A stretch of DNA of 64,000 nucleotides from Parus major (lineage: Eukaryota; Chordata; Aves; Passeriformes; Paridae), in assembly GCF_001522545.3 (NCBI RefSeq), contig NC_031771.1, positions 32,192,733 through 32,256,732 on the forward strand. The letters are read 5' to 3'. A program made the translations under genes and the position numbers. This document shows positions 27,042-39,161 of this stretch, one piece after another; position 1 is the first letter of the stretch; every line of letters begins with the position of its first letter. Below the pieces are notes generated by a model. That model worked only from the letters and a program-made list of their open reading frames with translations. It ran no database searches and had not been told where the DNA came from.

Positions 27042-27172
27042 TGTTGTTACGGCACGTGCTGCAACGAGAACCCAGGGAGCGACAAGCATTCTCAGGGCAC
27101 ACAGCACAGTGTAGAAAATGCTGATGATTTAAGATGAAGGGATGGGTTCTTGTCTGGCAATCCAAAAACTGG

Positions 27173-27178
27173 TTTATT
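27173..27178 (-). terminator. AATAAA polyadenylation signal of the minus-strand LTR
   Basis: TTTATT on the + strand, AATAAA on the minus strand, at the expected R/U5 position inside the LTR. Confidence 0.55.
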
Positions 27179-27236
27179 GAACACAGCCTCAAATAGGTGC
27201 AGGGATGAGAACTAAGTATTGGGCTAAGGGAACAGG

Positions 27237-27243
27237 TTAAATA
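27237..27243 (-). promoter_or_regulatory. TATA-like box of the minus-strand LTR
   Basis: TATTTAA on the minus strand, placed about 65 bp upstream of the AATAAA signal as in retroviral LTRs. Activity today is unknown. Confidence 0.5.
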
Positions 27244-27615
27244 TGTGGTAAAAGGGTGGGTCCGAGAGTTGAGGTCCAACAGAGACAAAGGAAAGTGCTG
27301 CAGGGAAGTGGATAAGGGTTGGGAGAACCAGAGGGACAGCAGGGATGGAACAATGTGGCAAAACAGAGCGAATGGTGGTTAAGGGAAGGAAGGACATTCT
27401 AGGAAGGGTACATGAATGGTTAATGGGGGCTGATCAAGGGTGACATCAATCCCCACACACTATCAGAACATCAGAACCCAAAAGAAACCAACACGAGGCT
27501 GCAAAAGGCCCATTGGAGGGACGCCTTTTCTTACTCTATTCTAGAGGGGCATCTCTCTCCTTTTGCCTCTGCCCCTCCAGGGGTGAGGCATTTTGGTAAC
27601 TGGCCTGGTTCTCCA

Positions 27616-30600
27616 CACTCTGTATATATGGATATGTGAAAACTTTGAGAGGTTTGGTTAAAAGAGCATTGGAAAATGTTTCAGTTATTAAATGAAACCA
27701 CACAGAAGAGATTTCAACAATCTAGCAATTTGCTCTTTAGTGGCAGCTCCTGGTTGGGAGTAACTGGTAACAAGAGAACTTGTATTACTGCAATTGCAAC
27801 TTACAGTATTTTTTTGAAAATTACAGTGAGTATTCTAAAAGCATGATATTAAAATATTGCTCTCCTACTTTTCTTAACAGTATGAAATTTGTACTTTCAA
27901 ATTCAATGATTGAGACAAAATCAGCATTAGAAGCATACAGTCAAACTAAAATATATTTGACTTAAAAACAGAGTCAAACTATGTCAAAGATGACATCTTC
28001 TCCATTTTGGCTTTGTACTACAGCATGTTTTCTGTTTCCTTCGCTCTTGAAAGAAAAGAGACAGTGACTAATACACTGCTTCTGTAAGGCACAGGCTATC
28101 TGTTTAAATCTAAGCATGATGAATAATCTTACTGACATCAGTGGGACTGTTTGATAGATGAAAAGAAATTGAGTTTACTTTTATAACTTTTTCCTATGAA
28201 ATATGTTGTATCTTTCTTGATAGTTCTTATGCTTAAATCAGAGTAATTTTTCTCAAGTAAGTGTTTAAGACCAATCACTAAGGGAAAACTGAATAAAATT
28301 TGAAATTAAATTATCTAAAAATACCTTATGATGCAGTGTTTCAAATGTTCCCAGTGAGATTCTGGAACCTCATTTGCCTGAACTTTGACATTATTAAAGC
28401 TGTTAATGCTTTACAGTTCTATGTTTATATGTCTAGTACATCAAGATGTTTTTGATAATGTATTTTAACTGCTGAAAGCAACTTCAGATGGTGTGTTGTG
28501 TACAAACTTTTCTTTTATTCTTATTTTTTTTTATCTCCTCCTAGGCCTCAGGAAACTTGGACAGTAGTATCACCTTTATCTTATCACAGTGGGTTAGTTT
28601 TCAGCTCAAGTTCTAGGTATCCTTTGGAGGCATATTTGGGGGAGACCAGACTTCGGGGGTTGCAGATGAGTGCTTGCTTCTTTACACTGTTTGTCACAGT
28701 GGGAGTCAGGAAATCGTCTTTAAGTCTTTAGATCTTTAAATCCTTACACCCTGTTAAGCAAGGAGGAAGCCTTAAGGCACCATGCTTGACAATTAGATCC
28801 AGTTCTGGTGCATAAATGACATCTGCTGGGCAGCTCTACGGTCCTGGTGTTTATATATCCATGCTCTATTGGTTGATACACTGTGAGAAAATTCTCTTTG
28901 TCCTTCTGTTTGCTATTATTTATATTTCCAAAGATAATGTGAAATACAGTAATTAGTACTAGATAGACTACAAGTTTAGATAAGGGAGTAATTTGCCATT
29001 TGCAGCAGATTAAATAAGACTTTTACTTCAATCTAAACATCTTGCAGCTGAATGTTATAATCAGACTATCTGACACTGGGAATAAAATTTGAGCTCACCA
29101 AAAGACCTTGTCAGGTCATCTTCGTGAAATTTAATTTTCAGTTTCTCTCATCTGTTGAATAGTTTCAAATTTACAAAAACCTCATAGCTACATCAAGCAT
29201 ACTGCACACTGAAAATTAATGAAATAGTTGCTATACTGCAATAGGGTATTCCATTTAGATCTCATTCCATTGAGATCACTAAGGAATTTGGTCGATGTGC
29301 AGTTAGAGAGTAGGGAAGGATATTTTGAAAATTATATCTCACAAATTTAGTAAAATGTTCCTCTAAGGTTATTTAGATGAAAACATCTGGTGACACAGTC
29401 ATATATTTGACAATGTGGTATTCTGATTCTTGGGGATTTTTTGCTTTCAAAAATTATAAAGAACACCTAATTGCTCACACTTGACGATTTCTTATTTTAA
29501 ATTTTTATCTGTGGCTATTGAATGTATATCTGTTTTGTTTACCTTGGGTTTATAGCATTGTGCTTTCTCTATAAATATCTGTTTTTCCTGTTGCCACATT
29601 TTCATGGTATATTCATGACAAATGGCTTGCAAACTTATCAAAACTCTTCTGTGGATGTCTTTCATGGCAGAAAACAAGTCTGTTTCCTGTGTGACTTTGT
29701 GTTTTATAAAAAATATTTTAATTCTGAACTCCTGCTCCTTGCACAGTGAGCTGACAGTTTGCAAGTGACAAGTCTGCTGAATGGCTTTGCAAATAAAAAA
29801 AGAATTTCAAGTAAGTGAATAATTGCTTCATAGCACCTTTCATGTCAATAGGAGTCTTTTCATAGAATACTGTAAATCTTTGGATCCAGCCTACATAGCC
29901 TATTTAATGCATTTAAATTATTGTAAGGGCGTAATTAATTCTTGCCATATTCCTGTGTTCTTTGACAATATCTCTCTTTAAAGTCATAATATCCTATTAT
30001 CTGAAGTAGGTTCAAGTAGTTGAGGATCTTGATGTATTATTCAGTTTTTTGTCCTATGGGAACAGTGGGCCAATCATGTCAAAACCTTTTATCATTAGAA
30101 GTTGTACGTTCTTTCTAAAATGGTTTCAGATTTTGTGATCTAAAAGATGGATTTGTCATCTCAAGGAGCTTCCCTGACCTTTTCTCTCTCTCCAACAAAA
30201 ATTTTTTGGATTACAGAAGGAGGAGTGAGTATTCAGAATAAAACTATTACAGGATTTTCTCTTTTTACTGTAATTGATGTAAAATATGATATAGCCAATG
30301 TAACTTATGCTATGGCAGTCCCGCAGTTCTAGGGGTGACAAAAGCAGAGTGATACAGGTGTGAAATGAGGCAGCATAGGGTCTAACTATACTGAATGGGA
30401 AAGGACAGGACAGAGCAGCATGGGATACTGAGGTTTGTGATTGCATCATTTTGATGGAAAATGGTGAGCTTTTCTTTGGGAGTTTTGTGCAGCAACAGGG
30501 AAAAGAAACATCATTAGGGTTGGAGAACAAATGTTTGTGCGAAGACCAAGAGTTCATTGAGCCTAACAAGGCTAGATCACCTTCGAAATAGGTTTAAGTC

Positions 30601-32315
30601 TGATGTTTTCTTTTTATACAGCTGAGTAGGCTTTTTGCAATACCAGACCACTCTTTGGAGGTTGTCTTTTATTTATAGGAACTTTTCTCTAGTCCTACAA
30701 AATGTTTTCTTAAGGCCATAGGGGAATCCTATTTCTTGCCAATATAACCTAAGTAATATCTGCTGTGCTCTGTGGAATGCCTTTGTATTTTTCAAGAACA
30801 TATCAGAAAACAAACCCCAAGTTAGTCCCAGTGTGTTTGTCACTGACCAGGTTTTTAAAGGTAGTTCCAGTGCAAGTGGCTCTTTAGGGAATTGTAGAAA
30901 AGATTTACAGAGAGATTAACATAAGCATAGCATTTTAAAATCAGCAGGTTACACTGTTGTCAAGTTCTTGGTATGGTTAATTATTTGGAGATGACAAAAT
31001 AAGAGTGTAGAGTTTGAATTGAATAGAAACAGCAATTATTTACAAGAACTGAAAAAACCCGCAGTTGGAAAAGTCTTGCCAGGCATCAGTTCCAAGGATT
31101 TGCTGCTGCTGAATTATTACACTGAACAGTGGCCCTGAAAATAGATTTTTTTGTAAGAGAGTGAGAAAATGACATCTCTTGAATGATCTGAAGTACAGGT
31201 GATGGTAATTGACTTAGAAAGTGTTGTGTGGATATTATGAAGAAACCATCTGATTTGTACATTTCTGTATCAATTGCATGGTTTAAAGTAAACATAGATG
31301 TTCCTAATTATGTCTTCATGCAGCTGTCAGGCTACTTTTATCTTTGTTTAGAGTAATGCTTTCAATCTGTGATAGAACACCAATTATTAGAGGCATAGAC
31401 TTATTCTATTTCATAGAAGGAAATAACTTGTAATGCACCAAATTATCTGAAAATAATTAGGTATGTGCTAAGTGGCATTTTTCTCAGGACTAGAACTGAG
31501 GCAAAAAACTCAGTGAAAATGGTTTCCTAAATTCCCCATCCACCCCAAAAACCCCCAAAATCAAAACATATGGGAAAAATTATTAATCTGGAGAATTAAA
31601 TACTATAGTTCCATATTGCTTTTAGGAAACCCTGTAAGTCACTTTGAGCATGCAAGCATCTGAGAGCCAAAGCACAGGCACACATTCTCACACTGTGTAT
31701 GCTGTCCCTTTTGCCTTTATGAAGACTTACACCAATAAGACACCAGTGTCTGAAATAATATTGCTGTACACATATACATCAATTTCAATTCTCCTAACCT
31801 GAATATGAATTTATTTGCTGTAGCCTTAAAATAATAAAATTAAATACAGCCCAATGCAAATTTTGAGTAAGAAGAAATAACACAGATAAAGTTTCTTACA
31901 GAGACTGTGTAGTTGTACCATCAATGGGAACAAAATTACCAGGGTGGTTCCATAGAGAAAAGAATGTCTTAGGCCCCCAAGGAGGTAGCTGGAGATCAAA
32001 GAGGATCCTTATCTTCACATAAAAGTCTCTGAGTGAGTGCAGGCAGGCAGGCAAGCAAGGGAAGACCACCTGAGGGAGAGAGAATAATTACATGGGTATC
32101 AAGTTATGCTGCTTCTCCTTTAAAATGATAGAAGTTACTAGAGTTCATAAGGATAAGAAGTGTGAGAAAATTTTGCAAGCAATCCTGATAACTTACTTAA
32201 TGGGGAAATAAAACCACTTGTTTTTGGAGAGGCTTGAGTTACTATGTCACTTGAACTGTATTTTTTTACCTGAATGTTCACCTGTGATTCTATGAACAGT
32301 GGTTGAAATTCAGTA
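27616..32315. other. Unannotated sequence
   Basis: No gene or known element is recognised. An acceptor-like pyrimidine tract ends in CTCCTAG near 28544 without a matching strong donor. A 137-codon minus-strand frame (30156-30569) overlaps a + strand frame and has no family match. Around 28940-29100 the text is unusually free of simple repeats, but I have no positive signal. Confidence 0.55.
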
Positions 32316-32366
32316 AAATATATATATATTTATATATAAATATATATATATATATATTTATATATT
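32316..32366. repeat. TA-rich microsatellite with self-complementary core
   Basis: About 50 bp of alternating TA with TTTATATATAAA-type centres, able to fold on itself. It is a hypermutable simple repeat. Confidence 0.9.
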
Positions 32367-33532
32367 CCATGAATCCTCTGCCAGAATAAGCCCTACATGG
32401 TTATTTAAAAACTAAAGTGCAGATTCCCTGACTTTTCTTGGGTGGGAGTGCAAATATGCAGCTTCTTCTATAACTATTACTTAACATCCTTTAAACCCAG
32501 GTAACACAATTCTCACAAGGAGTTTGTTCTGAATCTTTTAGAGATGCCCCAGAAAATATCAGTGAACCAGGATTCAGATTTAAAGTGAATGGAAAAGTTT
32601 AACTTTTGGCTTATATTTAACTAGCCTGTGCTTGATCTTCTTTCACAATGCATCTTAGATATAAGCATTTCAGCTGAAGTGAAAGCATTTCAGTTTCTTA
32701 GAGTTTTTTAAATTTTTCTGGCTGAAATAATTGTTTTATCTTTCTGGGGGGGGAAAAAAGTATCCACTTTCAGTTTAACAATCTGCATCCTTTTTCTAAC
32801 AGGGATGAAAGCCTGCACTGAGACAGCAAGAAAGGCCAGGCTTGCCTTGTACTTTTTATTTGTAGTGTTTAGTTTTCCAATTACTCTCAGCAAATCTGAA
32901 TATTTTTTTTTTAGATAAACAGAAATATTTAATAGGGAAATACGAAATTTTACATACCATTGAAAGTATTTAATTTTTAAGATTTCTACCAAAATTGTCA
33001 GACCAGCTGGTGAGTTTACAGTGCCTTTGATTCCATTAGACCTTCTCAACAGCATAGCTCCTAACAGCATACTATACAATAAGCTGCAAATCAGTCTGTG
33101 GGATGCAGGTATTAAACTGTGTGGAAGTTTATACAATTGAGGACTAAGGATGCTGTGTTTTATATGTACTAGTTCTGGCTTCCCAGCTATTGGGGATTCA
33201 AATATATCTAGGTTTTAAGTTAGTATGTAGTACTAATAACATTTGCTTTTTTAGCCCTTATTACTGTACAAATCTCTATTATAATACTTCAGTTTTTCTA
33301 TAAATAGCTGTCTCCTGTGGTTAAAACAATAGATACAATGCTTGAACTTGAGATTTTTTTCTGCCTTAAAAGTGAGGATGAAAAACTGACTTCAGGCTCC
33401 ATCTACTTGCTTAGATTTGTTCTGTAAATAAAAATAATTAAGTCCTTTAGAATACTCTCTATCCTAAAGGATATCCAAGCTTTCATTTCCTGAAAAATAC
33501 TTTTCTCTATTATTTTTTTTTATGTTCTTCAG
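32367..33532. other. Unannotated sequence
   Basis: The second longest open frame of the window (142 codons, minus strand, 32708-33136) lies here. It matches nothing I recognise and contains low-complexity lysine-rich stretches from A-rich DNA. No gene is called. Confidence 0.55.
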
Positions 33533-33734
33533 TGAGTTCTCCAGATGATCCAAGAGATAGAATATGGAAATAGTGAAGGTCATTTTTCTTTAAAAAAAAG
33601 TAAATTATTCATAGAAAAAGTACAGATACGTGTAGCAGAATATGTCAAAGATGCACCAGGTGTCCATAATTCATCAGGAAATGTTGTGACAGAATATACA
33701 GATTCAGCTTTTAGTTGCACTGATAGATCCACAG
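33533..33734 (+). other. Candidate internal exon (unproven)
   Basis: A pyrimidine-rich tract (33499-33530, with T9) ends in TTCTTCAG, and a second AG lies at 33543-33544. The body ends CCACAG|GTAAAC at 33734/33735. From the second acceptor the frame ATG ATC CAA... stays open for 63 codons to the donor. The translation is mixed and hydrophilic, including IEKVQIRVAEYVKDAPG and VTEYTDSAFSC. An exon from the first acceptor would meet TGA at once in this frame. I cannot match the peptide to a family, and pseudo-exons of this quality occur by chance in long introns. A noncoding RNA exon is equally possible. Confidence 0.2.
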
Positions 33735-36700
33735 GTAAACTTTGATAAAAAGTTTCCATGTGCTGGAATTGCAGGAACAATCCATGAAGAGAATAAAACC
33801 TCTTCCAGGTGATTTCCTGCTTGTCCCTGTTGCTTCACATACCATATTGTTTAAATTATACAATCTGGAGCAGATTTTCTGAAACTGAGTGTTTGCAGTT
33901 CAGTTAGAATCATGACTGAGGTAGTTTAGGGGATTCCCCTGCAAACATTGTCTTGCTTGTCTTTTGCTGCATCTGCTCAGATTAGGAAAATGTTACACTC
34001 ATTTTTGTCTCTCACAGATTTTTTTTTTTAAAATTTTAATTGAGGTACTAAAATCTCAATTTAATTGAGTATTTAAACTATCACTTTGCTACTGATAATG
34101 TTTGGGTTCATTGGAGGGCAGACTTGGTCTGTCTTCTACAAGCTACAGAAGAGGTTAGACTCTCAGATGGTACAAAGCAAAGTGATTCACTGATTTCCAT
34201 AGGGCTTTCATCACTGACTCCCATATTTCCTACCTCCTGTCTCAGGGATTAAAAAGTATTAAAAAATCCTCAAAGAAACTCAACGTACTTTTTCTGCAAA
34301 CTCTCCCTCCCCAAACCCCAGCTTCTGTACTTGCTGCAATAGAATTAAATCCAAACTCCTTTTTAAGAAGGGTTATCTAAGTCCTTCAATACATGGTAAT
34401 AAAATCCTTTCTAGAATTGTTTCAATACAACTAATGCAAAACTTCTTCCTAATTTCACTTCATTCTACTTCTACAGAGATGGAGATGTAGGCTAATAACC
34501 ATGGAGACTTGAAAAAGAATTTTGCTTGGAGTAGATTAAGACCTTAACTATAACCATGTAAAAAATGTTCAATTTCTTAAATTATCTTTGTGGTTTGGTG
34601 GTAGATGTTCTCAAAAGTCTGGTAGAAACTGCAGTAAGAATTTTTCTTCAAGTCATACAGCGTATATGGAAATTTTTCCTTCTGATTTTAAAATGAATTT
34701 TTAACTGGTTTCTGAGAGTTGTTTTAGAAGGATGAAAGCATGGGTATTTGTCCAAGTTTTCAGCTTAGTAAGTCTACACTGCACTGGTTATGTATGTTTG
34801 CTTTTGTTGTGTAAGTCCTGCTAGCCATTGCATGCGAGGCTTTCCCTGGCATAATTTTCCTCTGACAACCATGGATTAACAAGTAAGAATGAGCAAGCAC
34901 ACCTGAACTTCAGGCAGGTAATCAGTCCTACTGTGAAATAGCTGGAGAGTCTAGGTGTTACTCTGTAGGTTACAATGTACCTCTGGGTGCAGCTAAATTG
35001 CACCATGGGTGATTTGAAATTGTCAAGAGAAATGAAATGTCCCTCTGACACAAGTACATTGGGGCTAAATAATGTGACCTGGAGAGAAACTATGGCATGC
35101 AGAATTATATTTTGGATGATGCTCTTTGAGAAAGTTTTTCTGAAGGCTCTAAGTTCAATCATTTGTGCATTGGAAACATTCCTCTCAGTGTTGCTGTCTT
35201 CCCTGGTTCACAAAGCTGATAAAAAGGCAGAAGAAACTGGGTAGTTTCTTAATGACACTCCTGAGGTTGTATGTTGTGTACATATAGACACCTATATACA
35301 CTTTTTATCAGTGAATTCTTGCATGAATTTTCAATACGACGGCACCAGAGTGCATGTTATCACAGTTGTGTGTGCATGTCCTTATCTCTGAGCCCTTTTT
35401 CTGCCTTTGCTGTTTCTCATCACAATATGTAGTTAGCAGTGCAAGATCAATGAGACAAGAGCTGTCTGGGCTCTCTTTTAGCTTTCCTGTGCTTCCAGTT
35501 GTGGTTCTATGTATAGTATGTTTTCTTACCTCTGCTGTGATACAAACATCCAAGATTACTTTTTTTGGTGGAAGGGGTATGTTGTCAACTATAACTGCAA
35601 TACCAAAGAGCTACCAAATGAGGGAAGTTCTTGGGGCAGTTCACAGACTGTAATTACTGAAAATAAAATGAGTCAGGCAGGTTTCTTATTTTTCACCTTG
35701 AGTATTGATATACCCAGGATAATTTTTCCCTGAATTGATTGTAGAAAAAGAATGATTAGTCTGACTTCCTAACAGGATACACAGAACTTGCATTCTCCCT
35801 GGTGTGTCCTTGGTAATACTACTTATAAAAATATCCAGTATTAACTTTAGAATAGACAAGGACAGAAAATCAATGGTTTGTTTAGGAAACCATCCTAAAA
35901 GTCCTTGCTGTAAAAATATCTGGATTACTTGGTCTAATGGTAATTCTTTTTTATGTAATGTTGTAGAGTTTACTGTCACAATTTCCTTCCATTTCTATAT
36001 ACATTTTCTTTAACTAGTTTTTTGGTTGTTCTTCTAGTATCTCTTCCTAATGTTCTGTAATGTCTGTTTTCTGGTAGTAGAATTGTTCCTTGTGGATCAC
36101 TTATGAACAGTTTCTTATAAATTTTAACACTGTGAGCTACATTATTCTGGTACTGATTACGCTGTCAGTGTTGCCTCACCACTGTGATTTGATTCCCTTG
36201 GTTGTGCACACACAGACTGCAGTAATCTTCTTACGGTGCAAAGACAAGTCAAGTTTTTCTCATTGTGTCATGGTGTCTCTTTTACAGCTGGTCTGCTTGG
36301 CTTTATTTTTAAGAAAGTACTTAGCTATAACCTCACAGTCATTCATGTGTTTAAACATCTGCAGTATCTGGGCATTAGCTTTGCTTCTCTCTCTTCTGAA
36401 GAATAAAGATTTGTAGTATTAGAAATACCATACTGTACCTCTTCCCCTCTCTCTTTAAGTTTGGGTTTAATTTCTAGCTTTTTTCTCTTTCACTTTTAGC
36501 AATAAATCCCTTCTCCCAGATTCTCCTTGACCCTCAGCACTTTTCATTTATGGTCTTTCTAGTTTCTCCTTGACTAATCATCTTGTATTTTTTTAATTGC
36601 TTGGAGAACTTTAACCAAAATGCCATTTTTAATCTCATTTTCTGTTTCCAGCATGCATTTAAGTAATCCTCTTTTCTTATACTACTTGCAATTAATGTAT

Positions 36701-36823
36701 CCCATTAGTGTCCCAGACTATCAATGTGTCATTTCCTCAAAGGATTAATGTTGAAAAATGTATTAGCACTAATACATAATAAATGAGAGGGATTCCTCTT
36801 ATGCCTCTGACTTCAGCATGCTC
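33735..36823. other. Unannotated sequence
   Basis: No gene or mobile element is recognised. Open frames crowd 34.8-36.4 kb on both strands but overlap each other and lack family features. A T11 run precedes an AT-rich patch at 34019-34075. Confidence 0.55.
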
Positions 36824-36849
36824 ACTGGAAACAAGAAACTGGAAACAAG
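36824..36849. repeat. 14-bp tandem duplication
   Basis: ACTGGAAACAAGAA at 36824-36837 is followed directly by ACTGGAAACAAG at 36838-36849. This is a local duplication. Confidence 0.85.
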
Positions 36850-37323
36850 CTGCTTTACCTGGAGTCCTAACTAGAATGAGCATAAAACACAAACAAGGAC
36901 TGCTTCTTAACAGGTGGATTCTCTAAGACATTAATTAGAACCTGTTTCCAGCAATAGGCAATATTTTCTTGCAGGCTTTTGATACTCTTGTAGTTGTGAG
37001 CTGTGTGCTTTATGATGACAGTATTTGCCAAATAAACCTGCAGAAGTAAAGGTTAAATTATTATTGAAATAGTTCACTAAAGTAGCTTTATAATAACAGT
37101 TTTGTTATTATAAATACAAAAAATTTTTGGTAGTTTTGGACCTCTTCAGTTCTTACCAGGCCCTGATAGGAGTAAAACAAGCCTTCAGAATTCTTTCCTG
37201 TGGAGAGGTCAGGTACCCAATGTGCATCCTGGTGCACGCAGGTTGGAGTCAATCCTGTACCTTCTGAGCAACTACATGACAAGATATCAGAGTAATTTCT
37301 ATTTCTTAGCCTAGACTGAAAAT
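36850..37323. other. Unannotated sequence
   Basis: No gene or mobile element seen. Confidence 0.6.
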
Positions 37324-37337
37324 ACACACACACACAC
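37324..37337. repeat. Short AC microsatellite
   Basis: Seven AC units in tandem. Confidence 0.9.
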
Positions 37338-37999
37338 CCCTTCTTAAATATCTTCTGTAGATCTAACAGGTATTTTGGATGTCAGTAGAAAACAAAAAAT
37401 TGGCTTAATCTCTGCTTGGGAGTAGTTGTGGCCATTTCTGTTTCCCCAAACTACAAGGACAACAGTTTATTTGTCAAATTGCTGTTTATATTCTGGGCCA
37501 ACCAAGGACTGAAATGTCAGGATTTTGACCACTCAGTGTTTTATATTATGTTGCAGGAACATATCCATCTCAAAATGGATATATTCTATGTTAAGCCTGG
37601 GTATTGAAAGAAAAAGTGGCTTCTGTAACAGGAGCAGGCCCTACTCCTGATATTGGCCTCAACTTTGCAAGAGTTGGCATTTCACTGTCAACTTTTGGAC
37701 TCATGATTAATACACCTATGCAGATTCAGTTTCATAATCTGTTGACCTTACAATTGTCTATTAATAAAATTAACTTCAACTCCGTACATTTTATTAACAA
37801 TCTCTTAGTTTTTGTACATATAGATGTTAGAAATATAAGCTTCCTAATTAAAATACAGACTAGAAGGGCAGCTCCACAGGCTGCTCAGTCTTACTCCTTG
37901 TGAAGGAGATGGCTCAGAGGGGAATATCACTCAAGTGTTTAAATATACTTGATGAGAGTAAATAAAGAAAGTGCTTTCAGGATCCTCTTAGTTTTGTCT
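37338..37999. other. Unannotated sequence
   Basis: Two consecutive + strand frames (37416-37607 and 37604-37903) overlap by four bases. In a vertebrate intron this is not meaningful. No gene is called. Confidence 0.55.
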
Positions 38000-38272
38000 G
38001 TCCAGTGAGAGGAAAAAGGACAGTGGGCAGTAATGAAATATCAGGGTTTCATAAAAAAACCTCTTTTTTTGACTGTGAAGGTGATCAAACACTGGAGCAA
38101 GTTGCCCAGCTGATGTAGTCTCCATCCTTGGAGATATTCAAAACGGGACTGTATGCAGTCCTGACCAGCCTGTAGTGGCTGACCTTGGTTTGGGCAGGCA
38201 GTGTTAAAGTAGATGTGAATAGATGATCTCCAGCTACCCCTTCCAAGCTTGGCATTTCTGTAATTGTTCCTA
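38000..38272 (+). mobile_element. CR1 LINE 3'-end fragment
   Basis: The order of words follows the avian CR1 3' region: a degraded aGTGggCAgtaatGAAAT stretch, GACTGTGAAGGTGAtcaaaCACTGGAgCAaGTTGCCCAG at 38071-38109, TCCATCCTTGGAGATATTCAAAA, CCAGCCTG, and GATGATCTCCAG..CCCTTCC. It is truncated at the 5' end, as most CR1 copies are, and diverged. Gaps relative to the other copy in the window suggest a different subfamily. There is no coding capacity. Confidence 0.9.
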
Positions 38273-39127
38273 GGAAGTGAAAGGGACATTTGAATTGGAT
38301 TTTATAACTGATGAAACCTTAAGAATGAATAAGTAGATTAGAAAGCATTAACAGAAATATTGGGAGTCAGATTCCTGGTTTTGTAGTAAATGAGTTCATT
38401 TTGTGATGTCTGAGAGCCCTGGCACGTGAGGATGATTTTGTCTATTGTTTCTGTTGCCTGCATGATCTCATTTATATTGGAAATAGGAAATAGTGGCTTC
38501 CTTTTGTCATATGTGTCTGTCTGTAAGTCTTTTAACACCAATCCTCAAAAACTGACCTAAATCCAGTGGTCATTAATGGTCTGTTCAATGTCTTTGAAAG
38601 GAATAAGTTGCTAACAGTTGATGGTATGGTGAATGTCAGGCAGCTGATACCTGCAGCATTTTGAAGACAGATGAGACTGGCCAAAAAGAGTTCAGTCAGG
38701 GTCTGAATTGTGTTTTTGCCTTATACCTTTATTCTTACATGTGAGGATTCAGGGTGGGAAGATAGGAAGTTTCAAGCTTAAGACCCCCCATTAGAGATGA
38801 TCTAATCTTTCAGGCCAGTTAAGTCAGCACAATTATTAAACCTGGATGGAAAATGAAAATATGAAAATTAGGTAGTAAATCAGAAAAGTTCATTTGATTG
38901 TTTAAAATAATTATTGATGCTATTAAATGATGGTTGGATCCTTTCCCAGATGGTATTGTTGAAGAAATTGTCATTTCTTCCTCTGTTATGCAGAGGAAAA
39001 AAGATGAACTATCCCCATAACTAAATTAAAAAGTACCAGCATTGAGGAAGGAATTCAGAGGAAGACTGAAGGGTACTCATGTTTCCAAAGTTCATACATG
39101 TCTTATGTTTGCATGCTTTCACAGATG
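38273..39127. other. Unannotated sequence
   Basis: No gene or repeat recognised after the CR1 end. Confidence 0.6.
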
Positions 39128-39161
39128 TTTGGCTGCAGCAGTATTTTGGCTGCAGCAGTAC
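39128..39161. repeat. 17-bp tandem duplication
   Basis: TTTGGCTGCAGCAGTAT (39128-39144) is followed by TTTGGCTGCAGCAGTAC (39145-39161). Each unit contains the palindrome GCTGCAGC. The near identity implies a fairly recent duplication. Confidence 0.9.

Larger units (their letters stand above)
27042..27615 (-). mobile_element. Minus-strand solo LTR of an endogenous retrovirus
   Basis: Read on the minus strand, the segment starts TGTGGAGAACC and ends GCCGTAACAACA, a TGT...ACA frame typical of LTRs. A TATTTAA box at 27243-27237 precedes an AATAAA signal at 27178-27173 by about 65 bp, giving U3, R and U5 in the expected order. The segment is richer in G and C than its flanks. Flanks CACTC (right) and TACTC (left) could be a 5-bp target duplication with one change. 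No primer-binding site follows and no polypurine tract precedes, so it is a solo LTR. I do not recognise the family; its layout suggests an ERV1 or ERVK-like group but I cannot assign it. End points may be off by several bases. Confidence 0.7.

Noticed and set aside
30156..30569. 137-codon minus-strand open frame
   Set aside because: Overlaps an antisense frame and has no family match or gene structure.
32708..33136. 142-codon minus-strand open frame
   Set aside because: No recognisable domain, no splice or poly(A) support, and A/T-driven residue composition.
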